Positions 1 to 10,600 of a stretch of DNA of 37,547 bases are shown in pieces. The notes beneath the pieces are model-generated. The model was given only the letters and a program-made list of their open reading frames with translations, had not been told where the DNA came from and made no database searches. The translations under genes were made by a program, and so were the position numbers. Each line of letters starts with the position of its first letter. The stretch's first letter is position 1. The stretch comes from a virus: positions 1 to 37,547 of the IMG/VR virus record IMGVR_UViG_3300048838_000376, one strand, 5' to 3'.

Positions 1-1
1 C

Positions 2-925
2 TGGCGCCTGCTGGACAACGGCAAGGAAATTGCCCAGGTCGAGGAGCGCTACCTCGACGTCGTGATCATCAAGGCCGCACCGAAGGTCAGCCGCGTGCTG
101 TACCTCGGCAAGTACGACTCGTCCAATCCGGCGCCGCCTGACTGCTGGAGCGCCGACGGTGAGAAGCCCGACGCGAGCATCGCAGAACCACAGGCATCGA
201 TGTGCGCCAAGTGCGAGCAGAACGTGGCGGGGTCTGGCAAGGGCGACAGCCGCGCCTGCCGCTTCCAGCAGCGCATCGCGGTGGTGACTGCTGCCGATCT
301 CATCGAGAACGGCGAGAAAGCGGACGTGATGAACTTCACCGTGCCTGCCACCAGCCTGTTCGGCAAGGCCGAGGGCGACAAGCGTCCGCTGCAGGAGTAC
401 GCACGCTGGCTCGTGGCGCAGAAGGCCAGCCCCGAGATGCTGGTGACGCGCATGAAGTTCGACACCTCTGGCGAAGTCGAAGGCCAGAAGGTCATCTTCA
501 AAGCCATGCGCTGGCTGGAGCAGGACGAGTTTGCCGCGGTCGAGGTGCTGGCTGAGTCGGACGATGCCGAGAAGGCAGTCACCATGACGGTGGCCAAGAT
601 CGACAAGGTCGACGACGCTGTCGGCGGCAAGCGCCCGGTGAAGAAGGACGAGGACGAAGCGCCGGCCCCGAAGACCCGCGCCAAGGCCAAGCCGAAGGCA
701 CAGGAAGAGGAAGAGGAAGAAGCGCCTGCTCCGAAGACTCGTGCCAAGGCCAAGCCTGTACCGGCCGACGAGGACGATGAGCCAGCACCAGCGGCCAAGT
801 CCAAAGCCAAGCCTGCCCCGGCTGACGAAGACGACGAGCCACCTGCCGTGCGCAAGACGGCCAAGAAAGATGCGCCTGCCCCCGCAGCGGATCTGGCCTC
901 CGTCGTTGACGGCTGGGACGACTGA
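2..925 (+). CDS. Probable phage nucleic-acid-binding protein, 5' truncated
   Basis: The frame is open to the left edge; the GTG at 62 is internal, because the codons before it (WRLLDNGKEIAQVEERYLDV) read smoothly into the protein. A compact domain holds a cysteine cluster (C-x2-C in MCAKCEQN, then another Cys in SRACRF). It is followed by a low-complexity tail of Lys/Ala/Pro repeats (APAPKTRAKAKP occurs twice) alternating with Asp/Glu runs, ending in GWDD. I see similarity to uncharacterised proteins of podovirus replication modules. The acidic, aromatic C-terminus is what phage single-stranded DNA-binding proteins use to contact partners, so an SSB-like role is my inference, not a family match. 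The position next to the primase-helicase supports a replication role. A DNA- or RNA-binding accessory protein is the alternative. Confidence 0.7.
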   Translation, partial: WRLLDNGKEIAQVEERYLDVVIIKAAPKVSRVLYLGKYDSSNPAPPDCWSADGEKPDASIAEPQASMCAKCEQNVAGSGKGDSRACRFQQRIAVVTAADLIENGEKADVMNFTVPATSLFGKAEGDKRPLQEYARWLVAQKASPEMLVTRMKFDTSGEVEGQKVIFKAMRWLEQDEFAAVEVLAESDDAEKAVTMTVAKIDKVDDAVGGKRPVKKDEDEAPAPKTRAKAKPKAQEEEEEEAPAPKTRAKAKPVPADEDDEPAPAAKSKAKPAPADEDDEPPAVRKTAKKDAPAPAADLASVVDGWDD

Positions 926-1254
926 TGAATGAGGGGGCCCAGCGCCCCCTCTCTACTGCTATGCCATACCACCCAAAAGTTGTCGAACACATCAAGCAGC
1001 TGCCCATGACCAACATGGGGGGCGCTCTCGGGCGCTGGGCTGTTTACTTCGACCTATCCGTCATCAGGATCGCAACCGCCGTCGGTGTCACGCGTCAGAG
1101 CGTGTACAACTGGATCAAGGGAGGCGAGATCTTTCCCGTATTCAAGCCGCGCGTGCAAGCGCTGATCTCCATCATGGAGAGAGCGCACGGCAAGCGGCAC
1201 ACAACAGAACAAGTCTGGAGCACGATATGCAAGGAATTCGACCTGCGAGCCTGA
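925..1254 (+). CDS. Small helix-turn-helix DNA-binding protein
   Basis: 109 aa if the ATG at 925 is used; this overlaps the previous stop by one base (TGATG), suggesting coupling. The segment from about residue 44 (LSVIRIATAVGVTRQSVYNW) has the shape of a helix-turn-helix of the Cro/CI or resolvase type, with the recognition helix TRQSVYNWI. An alternative start is the ATG at 961 (MPYHPKVVEH...), which would leave the strong hairpin at 931-951 outside the gene. The first 12 residues are encoded largely by that hairpin and look unconserved, so 961 is a serious alternative, although it has no clear Shine-Dalgarno sequence. A role as transcription regulator or replication-associated DNA binder is inferred from the fold only. 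Confidence 0.75.
   Translation: MNEGAQRPLSTAMPYHPKVVEHIKQLPMTNMGGALGRWAVYFDLSVIRIATAVGVTRQSVYNWIKGGEIFPVFKPRVQALISIMERAHGKRHTTEQVWSTICKEFDLRA
931..951 (+). other. GC-rich hairpin at the gene junction
   Basis: A perfect 8-bp inverted repeat (GAGGGGGC / GCCCCCTC) with a 5-base loop lies immediately after the stop of the first gene and inside the first codons of the next. No T-run follows (tctactgct), so it is not a classical intrinsic terminator. It may stabilise the 3' end of the upstream message or damp translation from the 925 start. Confidence 0.5.
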
Positions 1255-1409
1255 CCAACCAAGAGTTGGCCCGAACGATCCACAGCGAAGGCACCAAGAA
1301 CCTGTCCCCCGAGGTCCTGGAGCACGTCGCGCTCCGCTTCATCGAACTGTTCGGCCACAACCAAAATAGCCACAGTGCGCACGTCACGCGCGTCCCCTTC
1401 GTAGCCTGA
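1227..1409 (+). CDS. Small phage protein of unknown function (60 aa)
   Basis: The gene overlaps the end of the helix-turn-helix gene by 28 bases in another frame. It has a good Shine-Dalgarno sequence (GGAG) seven bases before the ATG, which argues that it is real. The central part (LTNQELARTIHSEGTKNLSPEVLEHVALRF) is amphipathic and probably helical. It lies just ahead of the primase-helicase gene in the same direction, so it is part of the replication transcript. I do not recognise a family. Confidence 0.6.
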   Translation: MQGIRPASLTNQELARTIHSEGTKNLSPEVLEHVALRFIELFGHNQNSHSAHVTRVPFVA

Positions 1410-1422
1410 CCCAAGGACTCTC

Positions 1423-4416
1423 ATGAAACCGCTTGAGTTCCTAGCGGCGGTTCTTCCGTCGCCGGGTCACGGCCACTACTGTGTGGCCGAACTGAACACC
1501 ACGCGCAAGCAGCACGTTTTCGTGGACCAGCTTGACCAGATCAGGCCCCAGGTAAAGCAGTGGCTGGCCAAGAACCGCGACGTGTACTTTGCGCTGTCTA
1601 CTTTCGAAGACCCTGCCAAAGGGCGCAAGGCGGACAACGCCGCGCACATCAAGGCGCTGTTCATCGACATGGACGGCTACGAGAGCAAGAAGGCTGCAGG
1701 CGAGGCTCTGTTCTCGTTTCTGGCCAAGACGGGGCTCGACTCGTTCGGCATGCCCCACATCCTGTCTTCCGGTGGCGGCCTGCACGCCTACTGGCCGCTG
1801 AGTCAGGTCGCCGAGGTCGCGCAGTGGAAGCCTGTAGCCGAGAGCTTCAAGCGCCTGTGCAAGCAAGAAGGCCTGTCGATCGACATGACTGTCACCGCCG
1901 ACGCGGCGCGCGTACTGCGCATCCCCGGCACGTTCAACTTCAAGGCCAAGTACGGAGAGCCCCGCCCGGTCAAGATCCTGCAGCAGGGCGATGCCAAGGT
2001 AGACCTGCGCCGCTTCGGCGCCACGGTGCGCGGCATGCTGACCGAAGAGTTCGCGCCCCCGTCCAACAACCACGTCATCTCCGGCATCTCGCTGGCAGGC
2101 ACACGCCCCTCCCGTGCAGACGCACCGCGTTCAGCCCTGGCCGACGCCCTGATGGGCAACTCCACCTCTCGCTTCGAGACCATCTGGCTCAAGACCGAGC
2201 AGGGCACAGGCTGTGGCCAGCTCGACTACTACATGAACCACGCGCAGGACGACGGCATGGAGCCGCTGTGGCGCGGCTTGCTGTCCCTGGCCAAGGTGTG
2301 TGAGGACGGTGAAGAGTACGCAGCCAAGCTCTCAGCCCTGCACCCATACAGCCCTCAGCGCACACGCGAGAAGCTCGATAGCATCAAGGGCCCCTACGCC
2401 TGCGCCAAGCTCGACGGCGAGAACCCAGGCATCTGCGGCGGCTGCCCGCACTGGGGCAAGATCACCAACCCGCTGGCGCTGGGCCGTGAAGTCTCAGTGG
2501 ACAACGCGCCTCGCCAGATCGAGCTGCCACCACAGAAGAAGCAAGTGCACGAGGACGCCATCCCGTCCAAGCCCCGCAGCTTCACCCGCCCCACGCCCCC
2601 CAAAGGATTCGACTACGGCCGCGCCGGCGGCATCTACCGCACGGTGGAGATGGAAGACAGCTCGGGCCAGAAGTCCAAGGTGCAAGTGATGGTGCTGCCC
2701 TACGACCTGTACGTGGTCGAGATGCTGCGCATGGAAGGCAACGAGCGCCACGCGCACCTGCTGGCGATCAAGCCCTGTGGGCCCGAGGATGACGAGGGCA
2801 AGCGCCCTATGGAATACATCCCGATCCTGCTGCCACAGAAGACCGTGGTCGCCAAGGACGAACTGCTCAAGGTGCTGGCCAACAACGGCGTGACCGCTGC
2901 CAACGGCAAGTTCAACGACCCCTACCTTTACGACTATGTGCGTGGCGCTGTGGAGCAGGCCGGTATGGAACGTGAGTCGGTCGACGTGCCGATTCAGTTC
3001 GGCTGGCAAAAAGACCGCAGCTTCGTCTACAACGAGCGCGTGTTCCGGCCTGATGGCACCGTGCTGCCCGTGCCGATGCCGGGCCTGGAGAACATTAACC
3101 GCGTGACAGCCAGCAAAGGCAACCTCGACGAGTGGCGCGGCTTCTGGGAAGTCATGGTCAAGCGCAAGATGCACACGATGCTGGCGCTGTGTCTCAACGC
3201 CTTCGGCTCCACGCTCATGCACTTCAGCGAGTACGAGGGCTTTGTATGGCACATCGGCTCCACTGCCTCGGGTACCGGCAAGTCACTCACGCTCACTGCC
3301 ATCGCCAGCGTCTGGGGGCACCCCATCCGCTACCGCACAGGCAAGGGAACGTCCCAGGTCGCCATGCAGCAACGCGCCGGCCTGCTCAACAGCCTGCCCC
3401 TGCTCATCGACGAGATCACCACCAAGGCACGCAACGACATCGAGTGGATTCCCGAGTTCATATTCAACATCTCCGAAGGCCAGGGCAAGGAGCGCATGGA
3501 GTCAGGCGCCAACCGCGAGCGGGTCAACAACAGCACCTGGGCGCTGTCCTGCATGATGACCTCCAACACCCACCTGATGGACGTTCTGATGGGCGCGCGC
3601 AAGCACGCCAGCAACGGCGAGGTGATGCGCATGCTGGAATGGAACCCGGTGCGGCAGCTGGACTTCACAGACGAAGAGCGCGAGCACATTGGCGCCATGC
3701 GCCAGAACTACGGTGTGGCGGGGGAGATGTGGGTCAAGTACCTCGTTGCCAACTACGTCACGGTGCGCAAGGTCTGGGACCGCACGCACGACCTGCTGCG
3801 CGAGCAGATGGCTTTCGCTGACGAGGAGCGCTACTGGCACTCGGCCTGCACCGCGATCATTGCGGCGGCCATCCTGTGCGGCTCCAAGTACGCAGGCATC
3901 ATCGACGTACCAGTGCAGGGCGTCATGGAAGCGTTGCTGGCGCTGGTGAACAAGGCCCGGGAAAACCACAGCAAGAGCGTGCGCAGCGCGGAGGATGTGC
4001 TGTCCACCTTCATTGGCGACAACTACGGCCGCTTCGTCACGGTGCGCCGCGACGAGCTGGGCAAGACCAAGGCGGAGCTGGGCCTGGACCTGACGACGCG
4101 CAGCAGCACCAAAGGGGCTGTCATGGGGCGGGTCGAGATCGGCGTGAAGACCGACACCAAGGACTTCTACATCGAAGAGCAGCTGATGCGCCAGCACTGC
4201 GCGGCCATGAGCTTCGGCTACTCAGACTTCAAGCGCCAGATGCAGGCGCTGGTGAAGCAGCGGCGAGAGAACGGCAAGCTCTACGACGTCAAGTTCGAGG
4301 TCAAGAAGAACCTGACCGCCGGCACCGACGCGCCAGAGATGCGGGTCAACACCATGCGCTTCAGCGCCCCTCTGGGAGCCTTCGGTGAAGATGACGTGGC
4401 CGTGGACAAGGCTTGA
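1423..4416 (+). CDS. Primase-helicase: AEP-type primase fused to DUF927-type ATPase
   Basis: 997 aa, with AAGGA seven bases before the ATG. The N-terminal part carries archaeo-eukaryotic primase hallmarks: an acidic pair in FIDMD (D82, D84), SSGGGLHAYW with H121, and RIPGTFNFK (166-174). A cysteine-containing segment near residues 325-345 (ending CGGCPHWG) may bind zinc. The second half is a P-loop ATPase of the DUF927 kind: Walker A GSTASGTGKS (612-621), Walker B LPLLIDE (658-664), and a TSNT sensor-like motif further on. Proteins of this build are phage or plasmid replication initiators that prime and unwind DNA at the fork. It is the largest gene of the plus-strand arm, downstream of the probable DNA-binding proteins. 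No frameshift or missing motif is seen. Confidence 0.9.
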   Translation: MKPLEFLAAVLPSPGHGHYCVAELNTTRKQHVFVDQLDQIRPQVKQWLAKNRDVYFALSTFEDPAKGRKADNAAHIKALFIDMDGYESKKAAGEALFSFLAKTGLDSFGMPHILSSGGGLHAYWPLSQVAEVAQWKPVAESFKRLCKQEGLSIDMTVTADAARVLRIPGTFNFKAKYGEPRPVKILQQGDAKVDLRRFGATVRGMLTEEFAPPSNNHVISGISLAGTRPSRADAPRSALADALMGNSTSRFETIWLKTEQGTGCGQLDYYMNHAQDDGMEPLWRGLLSLAKVCEDGEEYAAKLSALHPYSPQRTREKLDSIKGPYACAKLDGENPGICGGCPHWGKITNPLALGREVSVDNAPRQIELPPQKKQVHEDAIPSKPRSFTRPTPPKGFDYGRAGGIYRTVEMEDSSGQKSKVQVMVLPYDLYVVEMLRMEGNERHAHLLAIKPCGPEDDEGKRPMEYIPILLPQKTVVAKDELLKVLANNGVTAANGKFNDPYLYDYVRGAVEQAGMERESVDVPIQFGWQKDRSFVYNERVFRPDGTVLPVPMPGLENINRVTASKGNLDEWRGFWEVMVKRKMHTMLALCLNAFGSTLMHFSEYEGFVWHIGSTASGTGKSLTLTAIASVWGHPIRYRTGKGTSQVAMQQRAGLLNSLPLLIDEITTKARNDIEWIPEFIFNISEGQGKERMESGANRERVNNSTWALSCMMTSNTHLMDVLMGARKHASNGEVMRMLEWNPVRQLDFTDEEREHIGAMRQNYGVAGEMWVKYLVANYVTVRKVWDRTHDLLREQMAFADEERYWHSACTAIIAAAILCGSKYAGIIDVPVQGVMEALLALVNKARENHSKSVRSAEDVLSTFIGDNYGRFVTVRRDELGKTKAELGLDLTTRSSTKGAVMGRVEIGVKTDTKDFYIEEQLMRQHCAAMSFGYSDFKRQMQALVKQRRENGKLYDVKFEVKKNLTAGTDAPEMRVNTMRFSAPLGAFGEDDVAVDKA

Positions 4417-4651
4417 GCCTGGGCAGGGGTTCTTCGTACCCTGCATTGCCGTGGCCAAAGTGCGCGAGCTGGGGCTCAAAGCCGCTCTCCAGCACCGGAT
4501 AAGGGCAGAGGGGCGCCCCGCGATCGTACGGGGCGCCTACGGCGTCTGGTTTACCCGCCTGCCCGAGCCGCGACGTCGCGGATCTGTCGAGCCAGCTGCA
4601 GCTCCACCTGCCGGATCTGATCCACCTGGGTCCGCTTCTCCTGGGGCGTGA
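4385..4651 (+). CDS. Small protein at the convergent junction (88 aa)
   Basis: The gene overlaps the end of the primase-helicase by 32 bases. The first 57 residues (RLEPGQGFFVPCIAVAKVRE..., ending WFTRLP) look like a compact phage protein. The last 30 residues are Pro/Ala-rich and are encoded opposite the final 100 bases of the giant minus-strand gene, so that tail is probably just run-on. A GGAG lies upstream of the ATG at 4385. The hairpin at 4512-4537 is inside it. No function is assigned, and it could be a chance frame. Confidence 0.5.
   Translation: MKMTWPWTRLEPGQGFFVPCIAVAKVRELGLKAALQHRIRAEGRPAIVRGAYGVWFTRLPEPRRRGSVEPAAAPPAGSDPPGSASPGA
4512..4537. terminator. Symmetrical hairpin between convergent transcripts
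   Basis: A perfect 9-bp inverted repeat (GGCGCCCCG / CGGGGCGCC) with an 8-base loop lies 14 bases beyond the stop of the giant minus-strand gene and about 95 bases beyond the primase-helicase stop. Its position is that of a bidirectional terminator. Neither strand has a T-run after it, so it may act as an RNA 3'-end barrier or need Rho; it also lies within the 88-aa frame. Confidence 0.4.
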
Positions 4652-7600
4652 GCGTCTTGCTGGCCAGGATGCCGCGGCGCAGCTTGGCGAGCTCGCCCAT
4701 GTGCTGCCGGAAGTCCCCGCCGACGCTGCTGAGCGCCATCTTCTGGGCGTTTTCCTGGGCGAACTTCAGCGCATCGGCGCGCCGGCCTTGCTCCAGCATG
4801 CGCTTGTAGGTCTGGGAGGCTTGGTTCCACTCCTCCATGTCCTTGTACGCCTCGTCGATCACGCCCCGGCCATCAACAGGCTGGAACAGCGCCCCCAGAA
4901 GCGGCAGCTGAGAGGCCTTCTTGGTTGCGGGGTCTGCAAGCCCCTCGGAAGGGTTGGCCATCTTCCAGACGTTGTCTGTCAGCTTGATCAGCGCCAAACC
5001 CATGCCACCGGTGTAGCCTCGGATCAGATAGTCCAGTTGCACAGGCGACAGCTCTTTCACCGCCCCCAGAGTAGCAACCGTCGCAGCCGTATCAACTCCC
5101 GGAACGCGGCTCAGCAGCTTGGACAGCTCCGAAGTGTTGTCGCGGAATCGCTCCTCCTTGTTTACCAGCCGCTCGCGCTGGCCCTCGACGTTCTGCCCCG
5201 TAAAGAAGGAGTAGTTCGAAGCCACCTCGACCAGAGGCTTGATGGCCTGCGGCATGCCGATCGGGATGGATTGAAACACCAGGGTGCGAACCGCTTCTGC
5301 AGCGTCTGCCGCCTTGGTGTCGCCAAAGGCCGTGTTGAATGCGACCTCTGGGAGCGCCTTGAAAGCGAAGCCGAGTTCAAACGGGATAGGTACCCGCAGG
5401 GGTTCATCCATTCCAGGCAGCGGGAGGAACCAGTTGCTGGCCCGCTCCACCGGGGTGGCGTTCTTGTACGCCTCGTCGTCCTGCATCATGGCGGCGTAGG
5501 CCAGGGTGCCGGCGGCCATCATGGTGCCGCGTGCGATCAGCTTGCGCTGCACGTCCAGCTTTTGCTCGAAGGTGGTCTTGCCCGTGGCAGCGCGGTAGAT
5601 CACATCCATACCCTGGATCTGGGCGTTGAAGAACGGCACCAGCATCGACATCATCTGCATCGTCGGCGACAGCCCCCGGCGCGAGAAGTTCATCGACTCC
5701 AGAGCGCCCAGCGTTGCCTGCATGTGCGTCATGCCTTGCTTGCGGAATTTGTCGTACAGCACCGCGCGGGTGGCGGTGTCGCCCTCCATGGCGAAGTTGT
5801 CCAGCTTCATCATCGCTTTCTGCCACGCCGTCTTACCCTGTGCGAGGTCGCGGAGGATGCGGGCCTGATCCTGCTTGTCGCCGGTGATGACGTTGGAGCT
5901 GATGGCGCCCGAGCGCTCCAGGGACTTGGTCGCGGTGCTGGTCCCCGACTGGATCTCGAGCAGTTCTTTCACGCTGCTGACGACCGGAGTGAAGTTGCCG
6001 CCGGTAACCAGAAACGCGTTGATGGGCTCCCGGATGATCTGGCGGATCGCGTAGGCAGGCGCCCGGGTGATCATGGTGCGCAGTAGGTTTGCAGGCATCT
6101 GCATCAGGCGCAGCGCCGCAGGGATCGTCGTCTTGATACCCTCCAGGCTCTTGACCAGCAGGTCGGCCGGCACGCCCCAGGTGTCAACAGCACCGTCGAT
6201 CACGAGGTGCACAGGCTCCCCGTCGATCTTGAACGTGACCGTGTTGCGGTTGTCCGCAGTGCCGGCGCCGCTGCGAATGTTGCCCAGGCCAAGCTCCTTG
6301 ACGAGGTTGGAGATCTCCATAGCCTGCTTGTTGCGCAAGGCCATGTCGACCAGCATGGACGTGTTCTGCATGGCGCCAGAGAAGAACGGCAGGATCTTGT
6401 CGTTGCCGCCCACCAGCTCCGCGAGGTAAGGCTGGTCCTTGATGTTGCCCACACGCACGGGAGTCTCCCCTGCGATGATCAGGTTCACCACGCCGTTGGC
6501 GTCCTGGCGATAGTAGGGCACGTAGTCCCCCTGCTTGAGCGCGGAGGCGGTGGACTTGTTCATGGCGCCCAGGTCCGTCAGCAGGTCCAGCAGGTTGTCG
6601 TTGTACTCCCGGTACAGCTTGCGCGCGGACTCGAAGGCAGCTTTACGCTCTGGGTTCGCGTTGACCGTGTCCTTGATGTCACGGGCCATGGCAGGCGTTA
6701 TGGGCTCATCGTAGTTGAGCTTGTCGAAGCCCACTTTCTCACCGCGCAGCACCGCCAGATACTGCGTGAACAGCCGCTCGGTGGCCGCTTCGTTGCCCAC
6801 GTTGGACTTGGACAGCGCCTCCGCGATCTTCTTCAGATTGGCATGCTCGCCTTCGGCGGTCTCGATGACGAAGTCGCCGTCCACCTTGCGCAGCTGCGGC
6901 ACGCCCTGCGTCACGGCTTGCTCGACGTACTGGTTCCGCTGCTCGCCCATTCGCATGAAGTAGCTGTACTGGAAAGCCTGCACGTCAGAAATCAGCCCCT
7001 TGTCCACGCCCATGCGCATCAGCTTCTCGTAGGGGTCGAAGCGGTCCAGGAACTGCGCGCGGAAGCCAGCCACGTTGGCCATGATCTTGTCGGCCAAGGT
7101 TGGGTCCCGTCCGACGGTCTTCTCGGTCTGCTCCCGCACGCTCTCCGGGATGTCAGCGGCGTACTGAGGCGCACGGTCGGGGAACACGCCGCGCATGATG
7201 CTCGGCACGGCCTGCATCTGGTAGTTGAAGGGGCGCGCCGGAGCGAACAGCTTGAACGCGTCTTCGACCGCCTTGTCCGAAGCCCGGATGCCAAGCAAGC
7301 GAAGCAGGCCATCGTAGAGTTTGTCGAGGAACCCACGGCCTTGCGCGGCATCGATCTTGTCCCGCACGTTTTGGTTCGACAGCAGTTCGGAGACAAACTC
7401 GGCAAGGTCTTTGCGGGCGTACTCGTTTTCGAAACCCGGATCGCGCTTCATGGTCTCATAGAGCGCCTGCAGATCGGCCAGCGCTTTTTGTTGAGACGCG
7501 TCGAGGGGAAGGTCCCCGGCGATAGCGCGCAGGGTGGCAGCGTGTGCAAGCTCGTGAACAAGCACCTCCTCCGTCATCGCGAAGTCGTCAATTACGATCT

Positions 7601-10600
7601 CGTTTCGAGCAGGGCGGTACACGCCCTCCGCACGACGGCCGTCAACACGCAGCATTTCCTGATTGCGCAGCTTGGGGACACGCCCCTTGGACAGCACTTC
7701 TCGCAGCTTGGTAGCTACTTGGCGCATGAAAGGCGTGGAGCCGTTGGCGGCTAGGTCGCTCAAGACATCCAGCGGGCGTCCGTCCAGCACGGCATCCGCC
7801 GCTTCTTCACTGAGGAAGTGTGTTTCGCGGTCGGAGTAGAAGCTGGCGTCCTCTCGAAGCAGCGCGTCCGTGCCGGCGTCGCCTTCAAAGTCGAGTTCGC
7901 CCATCTCGTCGATGGCGTTCTGTGTTTTGGTCTTAGGCCCACGAGTCTTCTCGTTGGCCGCGTTGTCTGCCTGGGCTTTCAAGATGGTCTGCGCCACAGT
8001 CTTGGCGTCTTCGACCTGTTTGGTGCGTTTTGGGCGCGGAGTCTTCTTCAGCTTCTCTGCCGCAGCATTGGCGCGCTTGGCGTCCTCTCGCATTTGCGCA
8101 GCGTCAGCGTTGGCCGACTGCTGCTCGGCACGGCTGATAGGTGTGTCCCGCTCCCGAAGGCGCTGAGATTCCTCGATGCGCTGTCGTTGCGCTCCTGCGC
8201 GCTCTGCGACCGTCTCGGCGTTGCCTGTGCGGAAGCCGCCGGTCTGACGGGTCACGCGGGTGGCCGGGCTGCTGGTGCGACGCTTGGTCTGCCTTTCGGT
8301 CAGCTGCTCATCTGCTGCACTGATGGGTTTTTCAAGTGCTTCGCGCTGTGCACGAATGTCATCGCGCTGAGCCTGTGTCAACGGCTGGGGCCCTTGCTTC
8401 AGCGCTTCTTTCCTTTCAGCGACGAGCGCGCGTTTGGAAGTAGTACCAACGATCGCTTCGCGGCGGATACCCCAGGCCTTGGAGATTTTCTGCCCCTGCT
8501 TGTCGATCTGGTTGCGCAGACGAGCCACAAGCTCCTGTGCTTTGGCCCGGGCGGGGGTGTCGACTTCTGAGGCGTCGTAGCGTTCCTGCGCGCGCTGCAG
8601 CATCTCGATGCGCTTGCGCTGCGCAGCCAGCTTGCCTTCGACGTTTTCCAGGCGTGCCTGTGCCTTCTTTTCCAGCGCCGTGGTGCGTGCAGCATACTCT
8701 GCCGCGGCCTCTTCGAATACAGCGCGTTGCTCTTCATTCATCGGGACGCGTGCCAGGATGTCTTCCAGCGCGGCCATGCGCGTGCTGGCCTCGTCCAGTT
8801 TCTCTTGGTCCAGGCGGCGTGGCTCGAAGGACACGCTCTCACGGGTGGTGCCCGGGGCGTTCTGTCGTGTCTCCAGCGTTTGCTGCTCTGCCTTGCGGCG
8901 CTCGCCATCCCGCTCTTCGCGATCGAGCTGCGTTTCCTTCTCGCCGGTGGGGGCCACGCCGCGCTTGGCATCACGGATACGCTCCGCTGCTTGGCGGCGC
9001 AGGCTCTTCACGGGCCCTGCTTCAGCCTCGACTTGGCTGTTGATCGCCTCCAACTCGCCGTCGGTGGCACGGATGGCTGCAAGGGAGTCGGCGCGTCGGG
9101 ACTTGGCCAGCGCCATCATTTCGTCTGCACGCGCCTTGCGGTCGCGCTGCGCCTGGAACTCTGGATCGGTCTCGAGCTGCGTAAGCGCTGCGTCAAGCTG
9201 CGCCTGGGCCCGGTTACGTGCGGCCTTGAACCCGCCGATGCGGCGAGACTGCTGGAGACGCTGTTTGGAAAGCTCGGCGGCGCGCTTCTGGAACTCGGCC
9301 AGGGCCTTACCGTCGGTCACCGCTTGATCCAGCCCCGGCACGTGCGCCGCGCGCGCTTGCACGCTGGCGGTGAGCAGCTCCTGCTCCAAGTCAGCCACCT
9401 TCTTCTCCAGGCGGTTGAACTCGGCCAGCTTGGGGCGGCTGATGGGGTCTGTGGAACTGAACAGCGTTGGGGTGTAGCTGGCCAGCTTCTGCTTGGCGTC
9501 CGCCAGTTCACGGGACAACCCGATCAGTTTGGTCTGTGCTTTGCGCAGCGCGGTCAGCTCACGCCCTTGCATCCGCTCGGCCTGATTCAGGTTCTGCAGG
9601 TTCTGGGCGATCTGCTCTGCGATCTGCGCGTCAGCATCGTAAGCGGCCTGCAGCTTCTGCTCCGCCTCGGCCAGCGCCTCGGTGTACTCGATGGTGGCGA
9701 AGTCCAACACATCCTGGGCTTCCATCACCGCTGCGGCTGCGGCGTCCATGTCTTTGCGAGAGGCTGCGTCCTCGGTGCTGCGCTCCTCAGCCCACGCAGC
9801 TTTCTGCGCTACCAGCTTCTGGACCTTGCCCTCCAGCTCGGCCACACGCTTCTGCAGCGGGGCCACCATCTTGACCGCGCGCGACAGCGTCTCGTTGATC
9901 TGCCCATTGGCCGTCTTGAGCACCACCAGTGCGTCGCTGGCCATCCAGTCGTCGAACTCGACCCAGTTGTTGAACAGGGTACCCCGGTCGTTGAACAGCT
10001 CGCTTTGCACGGCCGTCTTGCCGCCCTCAGTCTCTGAGCGCTTGCCCTGCTCCATGAGCGCCAGCTCGTCATTCAGCGCTTGTTGCTGCTCGGCAATGTC
10101 TTGCCCGCGCTGCGCGCGCATGGCGGCCTGCACGGCGTTGTCCACCAGGGTCGGGGTCTTGACCTTGGAGTCGATGACCTGCTGCACCAGCGGCTCGGCC
10201 GGCGTGCCTTGGGCCTGGGCCTGGGCTGTGGCCAGCCGGTCTTCGTTGCTGCGGTTGCTGTCCGTGCGGTCGGTGCCCGGGGCGCTCTCTTGCGTACCGG
10301 CGCGGCGGTTGCGAATCTGGTCCAGACCTTCAAGAATGCTCTGCGCCGCGGCGTAGCGGTTGCTGAACGTGCGCTCCCCGGGGTTGCGGGTTTCCTGGTT
10401 CTCCAGGCCCATACCCGTGGGGCCGGCGCCAGGGCCGGGCAGGTCTTTTCGGAACTCGCCGCTGCGGCGCTGCACGGGCTCCATCTCAGGGTTTTTACGG
10501 GTGCCTGTGTTGACCTCTTCCCGCGTGTCGCCGAAGCGGTTCTTCAGGTCGGCCAGCAGGTCGCGCGCCTGGGCCATGACTGTCTGGCGCTCGGCAACAC

